From Bifidobacterium gallicum DSM 20093 = LMG 11596 (GTDB taxonomy: Bacteria; Actinomycetota; Actinomycetes; Actinomycetales; Bifidobacteriaceae): a stretch of 64,000 nucleotides of DNA. Within the stretch, counting starts at the first letter, position 1; every line of letters begins with the position of its first letter. Both the position numbers and the translations under genes were made by a program. Of the stretch, positions 34,108 through 43,893 are shown in pieces. The stretch is from the NCBI RefSeq assembly GCF_000741205.1, contig NZ_JGYW01000002.1, forward strand, positions 1-64,000, in the 5' to 3' direction. The notes beneath the pieces were generated by a model. It saw only the letters and a program-made list of their open reading frames with translations. It made no database searches and had not been told where the DNA came from.

Positions 34108-35646
34108 TTGTCGGCTGAACTCGAAGAGATCCATGAAGAGTGCGGCATCTTTGGCGTATGGGGTCACCCCGATGCGTCGCGCCTGACGTATTTTGGACTC
34201 CATGCTTTACAACACCGAGGTCAGGAGGGTGCAGGCATCGTCTCCAATGACCACGGCAATCTGATCGGCCATCGCGGCCTTGGTCTGCTCACACAAGTTT
34301 TCTCCGATGAGAAAGACATCACGAAACTCAAAGGCGACGCCGCCATCGGTCACGTGCGCTACGCCACGGCCGGTTCGGGCGGTCTTGACAACATTCAGCC
34401 GTTCGTCTTCCGTTTCCATGACGGCGACATTGCGCTGTGCCACAACGGCAATCTGACGAACTGCCCGTCCCTGCGCCGCGCACTCGAAGACGAAGGCGCC
34501 ATTTTCCACTCGAACTCCGACACCGAGGTGCTCATGCATCTGGTGCGCCGTTCCGTACGCAAAACGCTGCTCGACAAGTTGCGTGAGGCGCTCAACACCG
34601 TGCACGGCGGTTTCGCCTACCTGTTGTTGACGGAAAACGAGATGATCGGCGCGCTCGACCCCAACGGCTTCCGTCCGCTCTCGCTGGGTCGCATGAAGAA
34701 CGGCGCGTACGTGCTGGCTTCCGAAACCTGCGCGCTCGACGTGGTGGGCGCCGAACGCATCCGCGACATCCGCCCCGGTGAAATTGTCATCGTCAACGAC
34801 GAAGGCTACCGCATCGTGCGTTACACGGGACTGACACAGCTGTCAATCTGCTCAATGGAGTTCATCTATTTCGCGCGCCCCGACTCCGACATTTACGGCG
34901 TCAACGTGCATTCGGCCCGCAAGCGCATGGGCATGCGTCTGGCTCAGGAGTCACCTGTCGAGGCCGACATGGTCATCGGCGTGCCCAACTCGAGCTTGTC
35001 CGCCGCAGCCGGGTACGCCGAGGTCTCCGGTTTGCCCAACGAAATGGGCCTGATCAAGAACCAGTACGTGGCCCGCACGTTCATCCAGCCCACGCAAGAG
35101 TTGCGTGAGCAAGGCGTGCGCATGAAACTGTCCGCCGTCAAGAGCGTCGTCAAAGGCAAGCGAGTCGTCGTGCTTGACGACTCGATCGTGCGCGGCACCA
35201 CGTCACGTCACATCGTGCAACTGCTCAAGGAAGCCGGCGCTGCCGAAGTACACATGCGCATCAGCTCGCCGCCGCTCAAATACCCGTGCTTCTACGGCAT
35301 TGATATTTCCACGACGCAGGAACTCATCGCGGCCACGAAGTCCGTGGAAGAAATCCGCGAGTTCATCGGCGCCGACTCGCTGGCCTACCTTTCGCTCGAC
35401 GGTCTCGTCGAATCGATCGGCTTGCACGAGGACGCCCCGTACGGAGGCCTGTGCGTCGCCTACTTCAACGGCGACTATCCGACCGCGCTCGACGACTACG
35501 AAGAGGATTTCCTCGCCTCACTCTCCCCCGACGACCGTCTGCGTTTGGCCCGGTTCGCCGAGGAACACAGTGATTACATGGACAACGAGTTCCACACGGT
35601 GCAGATCCCGCGTCACGCCGCGAACATCGTGCCCGTCGACGGCTGA
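34108..35646 (+). CDS. purF: amidophosphoribosyltransferase
   Basis: A 512-residue enzyme of the first committed purine step, making phosphoribosylamine from PRPP and glutamine. It starts at a TTG ([16 protein letters not shown]) seven to eight bases after GGAAGGAG; no better start exists. The catalytic Cys (Cys12 in the precursor, presumably exposed after removal of a short propeptide) begins the Ntn glutaminase ([14 protein letters not shown]-like segments), and the phosphoribosyltransferase domain has the PRPP motif [19 protein letters not shown]. Followed by purM at 35748 and purD at 36938, all on the plus strand. Confidence 0.97.
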   Translation: MSAELEEIHEECGIFGVWGHPDASRLTYFGLHALQHRGQEGAGIVSNDHGNLIGHRGLGLLTQVFSDEKDITKLKGDAAIGHVRYATAGSGGLDNIQPFVFRFHDGDIALCHNGNLTNCPSLRRALEDEGAIFHSNSDTEVLMHLVRRSVRKTLLDKLREALNTVHGGFAYLLLTENEMIGALDPNGFRPLSLGRMKNGAYVLASETCALDVVGAERIRDIRPGEIVIVNDEGYRIVRYTGLTQLSICSMEFIYFARPDSDIYGVNVHSARKRMGMRLAQESPVEADMVIGVPNSSLSAAAGYAEVSGLPNEMGLIKNQYVARTFIQPTQELREQGVRMKLSAVKSVVKGKRVVVLDDSIVRGTTSRHIVQLLKEAGAAEVHMRISSPPLKYPCFYGIDISTTQELIAATKSVEEIREFIGADSLAYLSLDGLVESIGLHEDAPYGGLCVAYFNGDYPTALDDYEEDFLASLSPDDRLRLARFAEEHSDYMDNEFHTVQIPRHAANIVPVDG

Positions 35647-35747
35647 TATTTTTTCTATTTCCGCCAACCCACCATCCGCTTTCAACCTTTGCAATACGAG
35701 CACCCCGGTGCCGAACAATTGGCAGGAAACTGCCGGAAAGGACCAAC

Positions 35748-36785
35748 ATGCCTCAGGCCTATGAAGACGCTGGCGTCAGCGTCGAAGCAGGATACGAAGT
35801 CGTGCAGCGCATCAAGCAGCACGTCGAACGCACGAACCGTCCCGGAGTGGTGGGCGGCATCGGCGGATTCGGCGGCCTGTTCGACCTCGCTTCGCTCGGC
35901 TACAAGGAACCGGTACTCATCTCGGGTACTGATGGCGTGGGTACCAAACTCGTCATCGCCAAGCTCATGGACAAGCACAACACGATCGGCGTGGACTGCG
36001 TGGCCATGTGTGTCAACGACATTGCGGCCCAAGGCGCACAGCCCCTGTTCTTCCTCGACTACATCGCCTGCGGCAAGAACGAACCGGCCGTACTGGAACA
36101 AGTCGTTGCCGGAGTGGCCGACGGCTGCGTGCAAGCCGAAGCCGCGTTGATTGGCGGCGAAACAGCCGAAATGCCAGGCATGTATGACGCCGACGAATAC
36201 GATTTGGCGGGATTTGCGGTTGGTGTGGCCGAGCGTTCGCAGATTGTGGACGGTTCGGACATCACGGCCGGTGACGTGCTGATCGCGTTGCCGAGCACAG
36301 GCGTGCATTCCAACGGATTCTCACTCGTGCGCAAAGCGCTGTTCGAGCAGGCCGGATACACCGTGGACACCGAGCTGGAAGCGTTGGATGGCGCCAAGCT
36401 TGGTGATGTGCTGTTGACACCCACGAAGATTTACGTCAAAGCATTGAAGCCGTTGTTCGCCGCGGGCGCCGTCAAGGGTGTGGCCCACATCACGGGTGGC
36501 GGGTTCATTGAGAACATTCCGCGCATGATCCCGGACGGTTTGGCCGTGCGCATCGAACTCGGCACGTGGCCTGTGCCACCGATTTTCAAGGTGATCGAGC
36601 AAGCCGGTCAGATTGACCATATGGAAATGTTCAATATCTTCAACATGGGCGCCGGCATGGTTGTGGCTGTGCCAGCCGACCGCGCCGACGAAGTGTTGGC
36701 ATTGCTCGAAGCCAATGGTGAGCAAGGCTACCGCATTGGTGAAGTCGTGGCCAAAACAGACGACGACGTGGAATTCACCGAGTAA
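35748..36785 (+). CDS. purM: phosphoribosylformylglycinamidine cyclo-ligase
   Basis: A 345-residue AIR synthetase that closes the imidazole ring using ATP. The ATG at 35748 ([17 protein letters not shown]) follows AAAGGACC. The signature [10 protein letters not shown] and the [17 protein letters not shown] stretch are conserved, as are [11 protein letters not shown] and [10 protein letters not shown] in the second half. It lies 101 bases after purF and is probably in the same transcript. Confidence 0.98.
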   Translation: MPQAYEDAGVSVEAGYEVVQRIKQHVERTNRPGVVGGIGGFGGLFDLASLGYKEPVLISGTDGVGTKLVIAKLMDKHNTIGVDCVAMCVNDIAAQGAQPLFFLDYIACGKNEPAVLEQVVAGVADGCVQAEAALIGGETAEMPGMYDADEYDLAGFAVGVAERSQIVDGSDITAGDVLIALPSTGVHSNGFSLVRKALFEQAGYTVDTELEALDGAKLGDVLLTPTKIYVKALKPLFAAGAVKGVAHITGGGFIENIPRMIPDGLAVRIELGTWPVPPIFKVIEQAGQIDHMEMFNIFNMGAGMVVAVPADRADEVLALLEANGEQGYRIGEVVAKTDDDVEFTE

Positions 36786-36937
36786 GCGTTCCCTGCCATG
36801 CGCACGGACTGTATGCAGGTTTGTTGGCCTTGGCAACTCCTGTGCATGGCACACCTGCTGGCGTTGAGCCGGCAGTACGCAACCAATCCCCTACTATTCG
36901 GATCAACGCCAACAGTGGCAGAACGGAAGTCAATATC

Positions 36938-38218
36938 ATGAAGATCCTCGTGATCGGTTCGGGAGCACGCGAGCACACGATAGCCAGCACGCTGCTGGCC
37001 TCGGACCACGTGAGTGAAGTGGCCGTGGTGCCCGGAAACCCGGGCATGGAGCGCGACGGACTGCGCGTGGTCAATCTCAACCCCAAAAATCAGGCCGGCA
37101 TCATCGAGTTCGTGCAAAACAACGGATACGACTGGGTGTTTGTGGGGCCGGAAGTGCCGCTGATTGAAGGCATCGTCGACTCGCTGGCCGAAGCCGGCAT
37201 CCCGGCGTTCGGACCGAGCAAGCAGGCCGCACAAATTGAGGGATCCAAAGATTTCGCCAAGCGTCTCATGGAACGCCACAACATTCCCACCGCAGCGTAC
37301 GCGACGTTCTCCGAGCTGGAACCGGCCGTGGCCTACGTGCGCGAACATGGCGCGCCAATCGTGATCAAAGCCGATGGTCTGGCCGCAGGCAAGGGCGTGA
37401 CTGTGGCGATGGACGAGCAGACGGCCATCGACGCACTCAACGACATTTTCCTCGACCACAAGTTCGGTATCGCCGGCGCCAAAGTCGTGATTGAGGAGTT
37501 CCTGGAAGGTCAGGAATTCTCACTCATGAGCTTTGTGCACGGTACGAAGTTCTGGCCGATGCCAATCTCACAGGATCACAAGCGCGCCTACGACAACGAT
37601 GAAGGCCCGAACACGGGCGGCATGGGCGCCTACTCCCCCGTGCCGCAGATTCCACAAAGCGTGGTTGATGAAGCGATCGAGACGATTGTCAAGCCGACTG
37701 TTGAAGCGATGGATGCGGACGGCATCCCGTTCACTGGCATCCTGTACGCGGGTCTGATCGCGACCGCGGATGGTCCGAAAGTCATCGAGTTCAACGCGCG
37801 GTTCGGCGACCCGGAAACGGAAGTCGTGCTGCCGCTGCTCACAAGCGACCTGGCGATGGCGATCAACGATCTGCTCGTCGGTAAAGAGCCCGAGTTCACG
37901 TGGGACGAGTCGGCCGCAACGCTCGGCGTCGTGCTCGCGTCGGACGGCTACCCCGAGGACGTGATCAAGGGAGCCGCCGTGCCAGACATCGCCGTGGACG
38001 ACGATTCGCATGTCTACTACGCGGGCGTGGCCGTGGCCGGCAAGGATGCACAAGAGAACGAAACGGGACTCGTTGGCAATTCGGGCCGCGTGATGTTTGT
38101 GCAGACGAAAGCCCCCACGTTGGCGCAAGCGCAGCGCAAAGTCTACGAGCTGATTCCCGAACAGGTGCCCGGCATGTTCTACCGTCACGACATTGGCGCC
38201 AAAGCGCTGAAGGGCTGA
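36938..38218 (+). CDS. purD: phosphoribosylamine-glycine ligase
   Basis: A 426-residue GAR synthetase, an ATP-grasp enzyme making GAR from phosphoribosylamine and glycine. The ATG at 36938 (MKILVIGSGAREHTIAS) is chosen; the open frame extends to 36821 but without a start signal or conserved sequence. The GSGAREH loop, KADGLAAGKGVTV, EEFLEGQEFS and FNARFGDPETEVVLP motifs are standard. It ends in a double inverted repeat that separates it from the convergent histidine decarboxylase pair. Confidence 0.98.
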   Translation: MKILVIGSGAREHTIASTLLASDHVSEVAVVPGNPGMERDGLRVVNLNPKNQAGIIEFVQNNGYDWVFVGPEVPLIEGIVDSLAEAGIPAFGPSKQAAQIEGSKDFAKRLMERHNIPTAAYATFSELEPAVAYVREHGAPIVIKADGLAAGKGVTVAMDEQTAIDALNDIFLDHKFGIAGAKVVIEEFLEGQEFSLMSFVHGTKFWPMPISQDHKRAYDNDEGPNTGGMGAYSPVPQIPQSVVDEAIETIVKPTVEAMDADGIPFTGILYAGLIATADGPKVIEFNARFGDPETEVVLPLLTSDLAMAINDLLVGKEPEFTWDESAATLGVVLASDGYPEDVIKGAAVPDIAVDDDSHVYYAGVAVAGKDAQENETGLVGNSGRVMFVQTKAPTLAQAQRKVYELIPEQVPGMFYRHDIGAKALKG

Positions 38219-38229
38219 ACGCAACAGTT

Positions 38230-38289
38230 CTGTTGATAGTTGAAAGGGGTCCCGCGATAAGCGCGGAACCCCTTTTCTGCTATCAACAG
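38230..38289. terminator. double inverted-repeat bidirectional terminator
   Basis: An outer pair, CTGTTGATAG (38230-38239) with CTATCAACAG (38280-38289), encloses an inner stem, AAGGGGT-C-CCGCG with CGCGG-A-ACCCCTT, with flanking T or A runs. It lies between purD and the convergent permease gene. Confidence 0.85.
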
Positions 38290-38310
38290 CACAGATACCA
38301 ACAGTGCAGT

Positions 38311-39888
38311 TCAGTGGACAAAGTAGAGGATTGTCACGACGATGCCGGCCACTGCGGCCACGAGTACGATGACGACGAGAATCTTCTCCCATTTGGTAAA
38401 CAGGTCAAGCAATTTCGTACCTTTGGCGTGTTCACGACGGCTCACGATGAACAGTGGCAGACCGATTGCGTACAGGATGCAGGCGATCATTAAATAATGC
38501 AGACCGGCTGAATACACAAGATACAACGCGAACACGGTGCCGAGGACGCCTGTGATCAGGCCGTTACGCTTGGAGAAGCGGATGGTGGTGGGCCATGGTT
38601 CCTTGAGCGCAATCTTCCAGAGGAACACGCAGCACAGCAAATAACATGGCATCGCCATGACTGAAGTGATGGAAATCAGCGTGTTCCAGGCACTGCCTTT
38701 GACGAACAGGCAGATCACAAAAATGACCTGCGTAATAATGGCCGTCCAAATCAACGCTGTGGACGGGGCGCCATGCTTGTTCTGCTTGGCGAACGACTCC
38801 GGGAAAATGCCGTCGCGGGCCGCATACATCGGCATCTGGCCGAGCATGATCATCCATACGAGCCAAGCCGACAACACGGAAATGATGATGCCTACATTGA
38901 CCAAGTCGGATCCCCATTGGCCAACCTTCTGTGCCATGAGCACGGCCATCGACGGATTCTGCATCGCGCCAATGTCACGGTAGCCATCCACGCCCAACGG
39001 CAACAGTGAGACGAGCACATAGACGATGAGCACTGTCAAATACCCGATGGTGGTGGCTTTGGATACATCCTTTTGGCTGCGTGCCTCCCCCGAGATGACC
39101 ACAGCGCCTTCAATGCCAAGGAACAGCCATAACGTGACGAGCATCGTGCTCGACACTTGCTTCATCACATTGCCGAATTCAAAATGCAGCGGCACGCCCG
39201 ACTGGCTCACACCCCAAAACCCGATGACGAACTGTGAGAACTTGAACACCGTCATCATTGCCACAATGAACACGAGCACGGGCGCAATCTTGCAAACGGT
39301 GCCGATGAGGTTCAGGAATGCGCCTGATTTGGCGCCGCGCAATGCCAGCAACACCATGATCCACAGAATCAATGAGCCGCCAATGATTGATGCCAGGTTG
39401 TTGCCGCCTGTGAACTTGCCCGGGAAGAACAAGTCGAGTGTCGACATGATCAGCACGCCATAGGCCACCAACGAAAAACAGTTGCATAACCAGTAACCGT
39501 AGGAAATCAGGAAACCGACGTACTTGCCAAACCCGTGGTAGGCATAGGCGTACAAACCGTCTTTCATGTCTGGGCGTGCGGCCGACAGGATGCGGAACGT
39601 GTTGGCGATGAACCACATGCCAATGCCCGTAATCACCCAAGCGATGATCTGTCCGCCAGCCGATGCGTCCGCCGACATGTTTTGCGGCAGGTTGAAAATG
39701 CCACCACCGACCATGGCCGATATGACAATGCCCACCAACCCGATTAGGCCGACTTTCTTCGTCTGGCCAGGTTGGGCCGAAGCCTGGGTTTGCCGTGTGG
39801 CGGTCGGTGACGCTCCAGCGGCCTGTGTATGTGCGAGTTCGCCACTGGATGTGCTGGCATGTGATGCTGCGGATGATGGCATGGGCAT
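38311..39888 (-). CDS. APC-superfamily basic amino acid antiporter, predicted histidine/histamine exchanger
   Basis: A 525-residue transporter with about twelve to thirteen helices. The ATG at 39888 (MPMPSSAASHAS) follows GGAAGG; the upstream frame to 39987 has no signal. A 45-residue Ser/Ala/Thr-rich tail precedes helix 1, whose GIVISAMVGGGIFNLPQNMS contains the APA-family unwound loop (GxGIFNLP) that binds the amino acid carboxylate. Members exchange arginine/ornithine, tyrosine/tyramine or histidine/histamine. It is downstream of the histidine decarboxylase gene with a 117-base gap on the same strand, so a histidine-in, histamine-out exchange is predicted; the paired reactions would consume a proton and generate pH tolerance and membrane potential. 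Substrate is inferred only from context. Confidence 0.8.
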   Translation of the reverse strand: MPMPSSAASHASTSSGELAHTQAAGASPTATRQTQASAQPGQTKKVGLIGLVGIVISAMVGGGIFNLPQNMSADASAGGQIIAWVITGIGMWFIANTFRILSAARPDMKDGLYAYAYHGFGKYVGFLISYGYWLCNCFSLVAYGVLIMSTLDLFFPGKFTGGNNLASIIGGSLILWIMVLLALRGAKSGAFLNLIGTVCKIAPVLVFIVAMMTVFKFSQFVIGFWGVSQSGVPLHFEFGNVMKQVSSTMLVTLWLFLGIEGAVVISGEARSQKDVSKATTIGYLTVLIVYVLVSLLPLGVDGYRDIGAMQNPSMAVLMAQKVGQWGSDLVNVGIIISVLSAWLVWMIMLGQMPMYAARDGIFPESFAKQNKHGAPSTALIWTAIITQVIFVICLFVKGSAWNTLISITSVMAMPCYLLCCVFLWKIALKEPWPTTIRFSKRNGLITGVLGTVFALYLVYSAGLHYLMIACILYAIGLPLFIVSRREHAKGTKLLDLFTKWEKILVVIVLVAAVAGIVVTILYFVH

Positions 39889-40005
39889 GATCTGCCTTCC
39901 TATCTGCTGTCCAATGGACGAAAATATGGCGTGTGCGCATGGGTGGTGCGAGCGGTGCCTAGTGATGGTAACGCGATGGGCGACCATATGGTGCTGTGGC
40001 GGCGC

Positions 40006-40956
40006 TCACTGCAATCCGGTGAGCGATGCAAAACCTTGGGTCTGGAGCCATTCGTTGATTGTCATCGAGTTGAGTGCGCTGAAGCCTGCATCGGGTACGG
40101 CGTTGCGGGCCAATGTGACGTATGGGCCTACGGTGATTGCGTTGCCGATTTGGTTTGGTTTCATCATTTTGTAGCTGTAGCCCACATACGTACGTTCGAA
40201 TAGCACGCCCGAGTCGCGGCCGCATTCGACGACCGACCAGACGATTTCTTTGCGATGCTGATCCAGATAGGCCTTGAGGTCGTCTTCGTTGTCGTTTTCG
40301 GTCCACACGCCAGCGTCCTCAATGAACAGGTCGGCGCAGTAGTCGCGGTCGTTTGACAGTGAAATCGCGATGAACGACCATACGCCATAGCCTTCGCCCT
40401 CTTCGAGCGCACGGTCGTTCTTCGGCCGGTAGGCCGTTACGCCTTTGTTGGCGCAAATGACATGGGCTCCGGGTGCCGGATGATAGCGGCGTTCCTGGTC
40501 CGTGCCAAACAGTTCGATGCCGGCGTCGATCAATGGTTTGGCGTCGTAGACGGGCAGTTCGGAACCGTTGAATTGGCGTGCGGTAAACAACGGCGTGATG
40601 CGGTTGTTGCGGATATCGTCATGCACGGCCAGGTCATGCCCCCAGATTTGGCCCATGATGCCGCAGAATGACGATGCCGTCAACATGTTGATTTGGCCCA
40701 CATAGGCGTCGGCACATTCGGCTTTGTCATAGGTCACGATGCCGTCAATCAGCGCGTCATCGGTTTTGTCGACCACGCCGCTGCTGACTTTGAGGATGTT
40801 CACGTAACCGTTGCCATAGGCTCCTGGCATGCCGTAGCCGTCGCAATAGCAGTCGTAGGGACTGATGGCCGTGCGGTCAAGATGCGCATGGCGCAACGCC
40901 CCGTGGTGATGCGGGCCAATGGCGATCGTATGGCTGTCGCGGACCTCAGTATTCAT
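40006..40956 (-). CDS. hdcA: pyruvoyl-dependent histidine decarboxylase proenzyme
   Basis: A 316-residue homologue of the Lactobacillus 30a enzyme that decarboxylates histidine to histamine. The ATG at 40956 (MNTEVRDSHTIAIGP) is weakly preceded by AAAAGAG. The sequence from ISPYDCYCDGYG follows the Lactobacillus protein closely, including GYVNILKV-GVVDKTDD, the substrate-site YDKAE (Tyr76, Asp77, Glu80), the self-cleavage Ser95-Ser96 in INMLTASSFCG, and FIEDAGVW with Glu213 equivalent to the catalytic Glu197. Cleavage would give a short beta chain and a long alpha chain starting with the pyruvoyl group. The N-terminal 30 residues are extra and His-rich. HdcB, which helps maturation in lactobacilli, is not nearby. 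Confidence 0.92.
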   Translation of the reverse strand: MNTEVRDSHTIAIGPHHHGALRHAHLDRTAISPYDCYCDGYGMPGAYGNGYVNILKVSSGVVDKTDDALIDGIVTYDKAECADAYVGQINMLTASSFCGIMGQIWGHDLAVHDDIRNNRITPLFTARQFNGSELPVYDAKPLIDAGIELFGTDQERRYHPAPGAHVICANKGVTAYRPKNDRALEEGEGYGVWSFIAISLSNDRDYCADLFIEDAGVWTENDNEDDLKAYLDQHRKEIVWSVVECGRDSGVLFERTYVGYSYKMMKPNQIGNAITVGPYVTLARNAVPDAGFSALNSMTINEWLQTQGFASLTGLQ

Positions 40957-41239
40957 TGCGCACTCTTTTCTGGTTCCATGCGTGGCGTCCGGCACTCTAC
41001 CGGTGGCTGTTGCTATGCGGTGAGCGCTACGGATGGTGAATCATGATTGGTATGGCCAGTCTAAAGCGCTGAATCCTCTTGTGCCGTGCGCCAAATGGCG
41101 TTATGAAGCCGTTTGGAGGAACCGCGGTCCGGTTCCGGGAGCTGAGACACCATCACCCCGAACCTCCTCCTATCTCATATAGTGAACTTTTGTGAGTGTC
41201 TATTGTGGGCTCACGAGTTCTTCAGAAAGGAACCTCATC
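40957..41239. promoter_or_regulatory. divergent promoter region between hdcA and the SPFH gene
   Basis: No gene is seen. The segment contains the palindrome AATCATGATT (41039-41048) and several small GC-rich inverted repeats (GGAACC with GGTTCC, 41117-41135; GGTTC with GAACC, 41131-41164). The hdcA and SPFH promoters must lie here; no hexamer pair could be placed with confidence. Confidence 0.3.
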
Positions 41240-42151
41240 ATGGTCGCCTCTGTGATTTATGTGGCCATCATTCTTCTACTGATTATCTGGCTTCTCGCCT
41301 CATCCATCTTTGTGGTCCAACAGCAAACAGTCGATATCATCGAACGTTTCGGCAAGTTCCACCGCATCGTTGGAGCGGGTATCCACGCGCGTATTCCGCT
41401 GATTGACCGCATTGTGAAACACGTCGAATTGCGCACGATGCAAGACAAATTTGATTTGTCGGCCAAGACCAAAGACAACGTCACAATCACGATGACCGTG
41501 GCCGTGCAGTATCGCGTGTCCCAGCAGCCGGGACGGCACATTATGGATAGCGGCATTTACCGCAGCTATTATGCGCTGGCTGATCCTGAAGATCAGATGA
41601 AAAGCTACATCGTTGACGCGCTGCGTTCCACAGTGCCGCAGTTCAATCTCGATTCGGTGTTCGATGAGAAAGACGCCATCGCCGAGAGTGTGCGCCGCCA
41701 AGTGGCCAACCATATGATCCAGTACGGCTATGAAGTGGTCGGCACACTGATCCAGTCGATCGGCTTGCCTGCGGATGTGGAAAACGCGATGAACTCGATC
41801 AATGCGGCTGAACGTGAGAAAATCGCGACACAATCGCGTGCCGAAGCGGAGAAAATCCGCGTGGTCACCGAAGCCACAGCCCGTGCCGACGCGATGAAGG
41901 AAGCGGGCCGCGGCATTGCCGAACAGCGCAAGGCCATCGCCCAAGGCATCAAGGATTCACTCTCGACAATCCAGGAAGCCGGGGTGACCTCGCAAGAAGC
42001 CAATGAGCTGTTCGCATTCACACAATGGACCGACATGATGGGCGAATTCGCGCATAACGGCAGGGCCTCCACTGTGGTGCTGCCCAGCGATTTCCAGCAG
42101 ACGAGCTCCATGTTCGACCAGATGCTGGCGGCTGGTAAAGCCGTGAAATGA
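41240..42151 (+). CDS. SPFH/stomatin-like membrane protein (HIR/prohibitin type)
   Basis: A 303-residue protein; the ATG at 41240 (MVASVIYVAIILL) follows AAAGGAAC. One N-terminal membrane helix precedes the SPFH domain (TVDIIERFGKFHRIVGAGIH, DNVTITMTVAVQYRV) and a long coiled coil from INAAEREKIATQSRAEAEKI to SQEANELFAFT. The order and the YYALADPEDQMKSYIVDALR segment resemble the hypersensitive-induced-response branch. Such proteins form oligomeric rings that organise membrane microdomains. No NfeD partner gene is adjacent. It is divergent from the decarboxylase gene. Confidence 0.9.
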   Translation: MVASVIYVAIILLLIIWLLASSIFVVQQQTVDIIERFGKFHRIVGAGIHARIPLIDRIVKHVELRTMQDKFDLSAKTKDNVTITMTVAVQYRVSQQPGRHIMDSGIYRSYYALADPEDQMKSYIVDALRSTVPQFNLDSVFDEKDAIAESVRRQVANHMIQYGYEVVGTLIQSIGLPADVENAMNSINAAEREKIATQSRAEAEKIRVVTEATARADAMKEAGRGIAEQRKAIAQGIKDSLSTIQEAGVTSQEANELFAFTQWTDMMGEFAHNGRASTVVLPSDFQQTSSMFDQMLAAGKAVK

Positions 42152-42245
42152 CGGCATCATGGGCGTACGGGGCCCGACGTGATAACGCCACCCGATACCG
42201 TAAGCGTGCCGCCCAATTCAATTCCTAGCTTCCAGCGAACAGTTG

Positions 42246-42563
42246 TCACCGGATAGGCCGTTGAGGTGGGTAGCGGTTCAGCAGGTCGGCGCTTTCCTCG
42301 GCTACGCGCAGTATCCACTCTCGCGCGGGAGAATCCAGTCGTTGCAGATACTCGCCCACGGCATGCAACTGTTCTTCACTCCATTGTTGAGCGAGTTGGG
42401 CCTGTTGAGCGCTTGGTTCGACTTGCGCATATTGTGCGAGCGCCAGCCACAGTTGCATGCCATCGAGCACGGCGGCAAACTGCTGGTCGCCGATGAGCCC
42501 TTCGGGGCTTTCAATGTCAATCGATTCACGGTTATTCGCCGGCTGTTCTGCGTCCATATTCAT
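42246..42563 (-). CDS. hypothetical protein, small helical
   Basis: A 105-residue protein if started at the ATG at 42563 (MNMDAEQPANNRES), with GGCAGGGGCG upstream; an extension to 42590 is possible. It is rich in Gln, Ala and Glu, with likely helices (MQLWLALAQYAQ; EWILRVAEESADLL). No membrane segment or family is recognised. It follows the SPFH gene tail to tail. Confidence 0.5.
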   Translation of the reverse strand: MNMDAEQPANNRESIDIESPEGLIGDQQFAAVLDGMQLWLALAQYAQVEPSAQQAQLAQQWSEEQLHAVGEYLQRLDSPAREWILRVAEESADLLNRYPPQRPIR

Positions 42564-42726
42564 CGCCCCTGCCAATGTCATGCATGCCACGGATGCATCA
42601 CATGCTCATACCTACCTCTTCCACTGTATACAGTTACAACACATCTCGCATCGCATACAGCCCACGCTGAAAACGGCATCTGAAGCAGCAAACGGCAAAG
42701 CCCCGAGAAATGCGACAACAACAAAA

Positions 42727-42756
42727 GCCGGCCACGGGACTTTACCGTGGCCGGCG
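42727..42756 (-). terminator. terminator of the nucleoside hydrolase gene
   Basis: GCCGGCCACGG (42727-42737) pairs perfectly with CCGTGGCCGGC (42746-42756). On the minus strand it is followed by CTTTTGTTGTT. It lies 34 bases beyond the hydrolase stop codon. Confidence 0.8.
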
Positions 42757-42789
42757 TATCAGGAGGGAAAGTAAGTGTGATGTTTATAA

Positions 42790-43734
42790 TCAGCCGATGC
42801 GCTTCACGGCATCGATGACGAGGTTCCAGAACTTGTCAAAGTCAAGCTTGACGGCCACCTGCGTGTTGCATTCTTCCGGTGAAGGCTCGAGTCCACGCAA
42901 ATCGGCCACGGTCATGCCCACTGTCAGGTCACCGCGCAGCTCGACTTCCACAGGAGCGCGACGCGTCGTGATTACCGACGGGTCAATCAGATAGGCCACC
43001 GTGCACGGATCATGCACAGGCGGATCAGTGAACTCTTCGGCGTCCTGGTACGACTTGCGGAAGAAGTCCATGAGCTCGGAGACAAACTTGGCTGTAGGCG
43101 TGCCAATTTCATCAATGCGGCCCTGCACCGCAGGTGTGCACAACGCTTGGTGTGTCAGGTCAAGGCCAATCATCGTAACTTTCCAACCCTTTTCGGCAAA
43201 CACGATGTGCGCGGCCTCAGGATCAGTCTTCACGTTGAATTCGGCTACGGCGCTCCAGTTGCCCGTGTGGTAGCCGCCGCCCATAAGCACGACCTGCTTG
43301 ACGCGTTCGACGATACGCGGTTCCATGCGCATGGCCATTGCGATGTTTGTCAGCGGTCCCGTCGGCACGAGCGTAATCGTGCCGGGCTCGTTGTTCATGA
43401 TTGTGTCAATGATCCAGTTGACGGCATGGCCCTTGTCCAACGGACGCGTCGGCACAGGCAGTTCAGCACCGTCCAAGCCAGTCTCGCCATGCACGTAATC
43501 GGCGACCTCGAGCGGATGCACGAGCGGACGGTCGCAGCCGGCATGTACGGGCACATCGGTGGCGCCGTACTGCTGCAGGCAGGCGCGTGCGTTATACGTG
43601 CACTTCTCCAATGCAGCGTTGCCGCCAACTGTGGTCACGCCCAACAAATCAATGTTCGGGTTGGCAACAGCCAGCAAAATGGCGACCGCATCGTCGTGGC
43701 CCGGATCGCAATCGAGGATAATCTTCTCTGCCAT
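42790..43734 (-). CDS. inosine-uridine-type nucleoside hydrolase
   Basis: A 314-residue enzyme that hydrolyses the N-glycosidic bond of ribonucleosides. The ATG at 43734 (MAEKIILDCDPGHDDA) follows AAAGGAGG; the frame to 43851 has no signal. The calcium-binding DCDPGHDDA motif places Asp10, Asp14 and Asp15 exactly as in the family. The C-terminal FTDPPVHDPCTVAYLIDP contains the active-site His and Asp. Specificity between pyrimidine and purine nucleosides cannot be decided. Probably used for nucleoside salvage; single gene ended by a terminator. Confidence 0.93.
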   Translation of the reverse strand: MAEKIILDCDPGHDDAVAILLAVANPNIDLLGVTTVGGNAALEKCTYNARACLQQYGATDVPVHAGCDRPLVHPLEVADYVHGETGLDGAELPVPTRPLDKGHAVNWIIDTIMNNEPGTITLVPTGPLTNIAMAMRMEPRIVERVKQVVLMGGGYHTGNWSAVAEFNVKTDPEAAHIVFAEKGWKVTMIGLDLTHQALCTPAVQGRIDEIGTPTAKFVSELMDFFRKSYQDAEEFTDPPVHDPCTVAYLIDPSVITTRRAPVEVELRGDLTVGMTVADLRGLEPSPEECNTQVAVKLDFDKFWNLVIDAVKRIG

Positions 43735-43785
43735 GTCGTCCTCCTTTGGACTGTGCAAGTGGACTCGAAGGAAGTCTCTGTCGTG

Positions 43786-43791
43786 ACACAC
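43786..43791 (-). promoter_or_regulatory. -10 box of the nucleoside hydrolase gene
   Basis: On the minus strand TATAGT at 43791-43786 precedes the ATG at 43734, giving a leader of about 45 bases. No good -35 could be chosen. Confidence 0.4.
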
Positions 43792-43863
43792 TATAGGCTT
43801 CGCTATCTGGGAAACACGCCGCTCCATACCCCCGTCAAACAAAATTTCCACGATTCGCTAAAA

Positions 43864-43877
43864 CGTTTTTGCAAACG
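43864..43877. promoter_or_regulatory. LacI-type operator-like palindrome
   Basis: CGTTTTTGCAAACG has half-sites CGTTT and AAACG separated by four bases, resembling operators of LacI/PurR-type regulators. It lies about 75 bases upstream of the hydrolase -10 box, and could act on it or on a plus-strand promoter. Confidence 0.4.
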
Positions 43878-43893
43878 GGTTTGATGCTATGAT

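Noticed and set aside
38311-40956. Tyrosine or lysine decarboxylase locus
   Set aside because: The enzyme is pyruvoyl type with the HDC-specific YDKAE and TASSF sequence, and is not a PLP decarboxylase.
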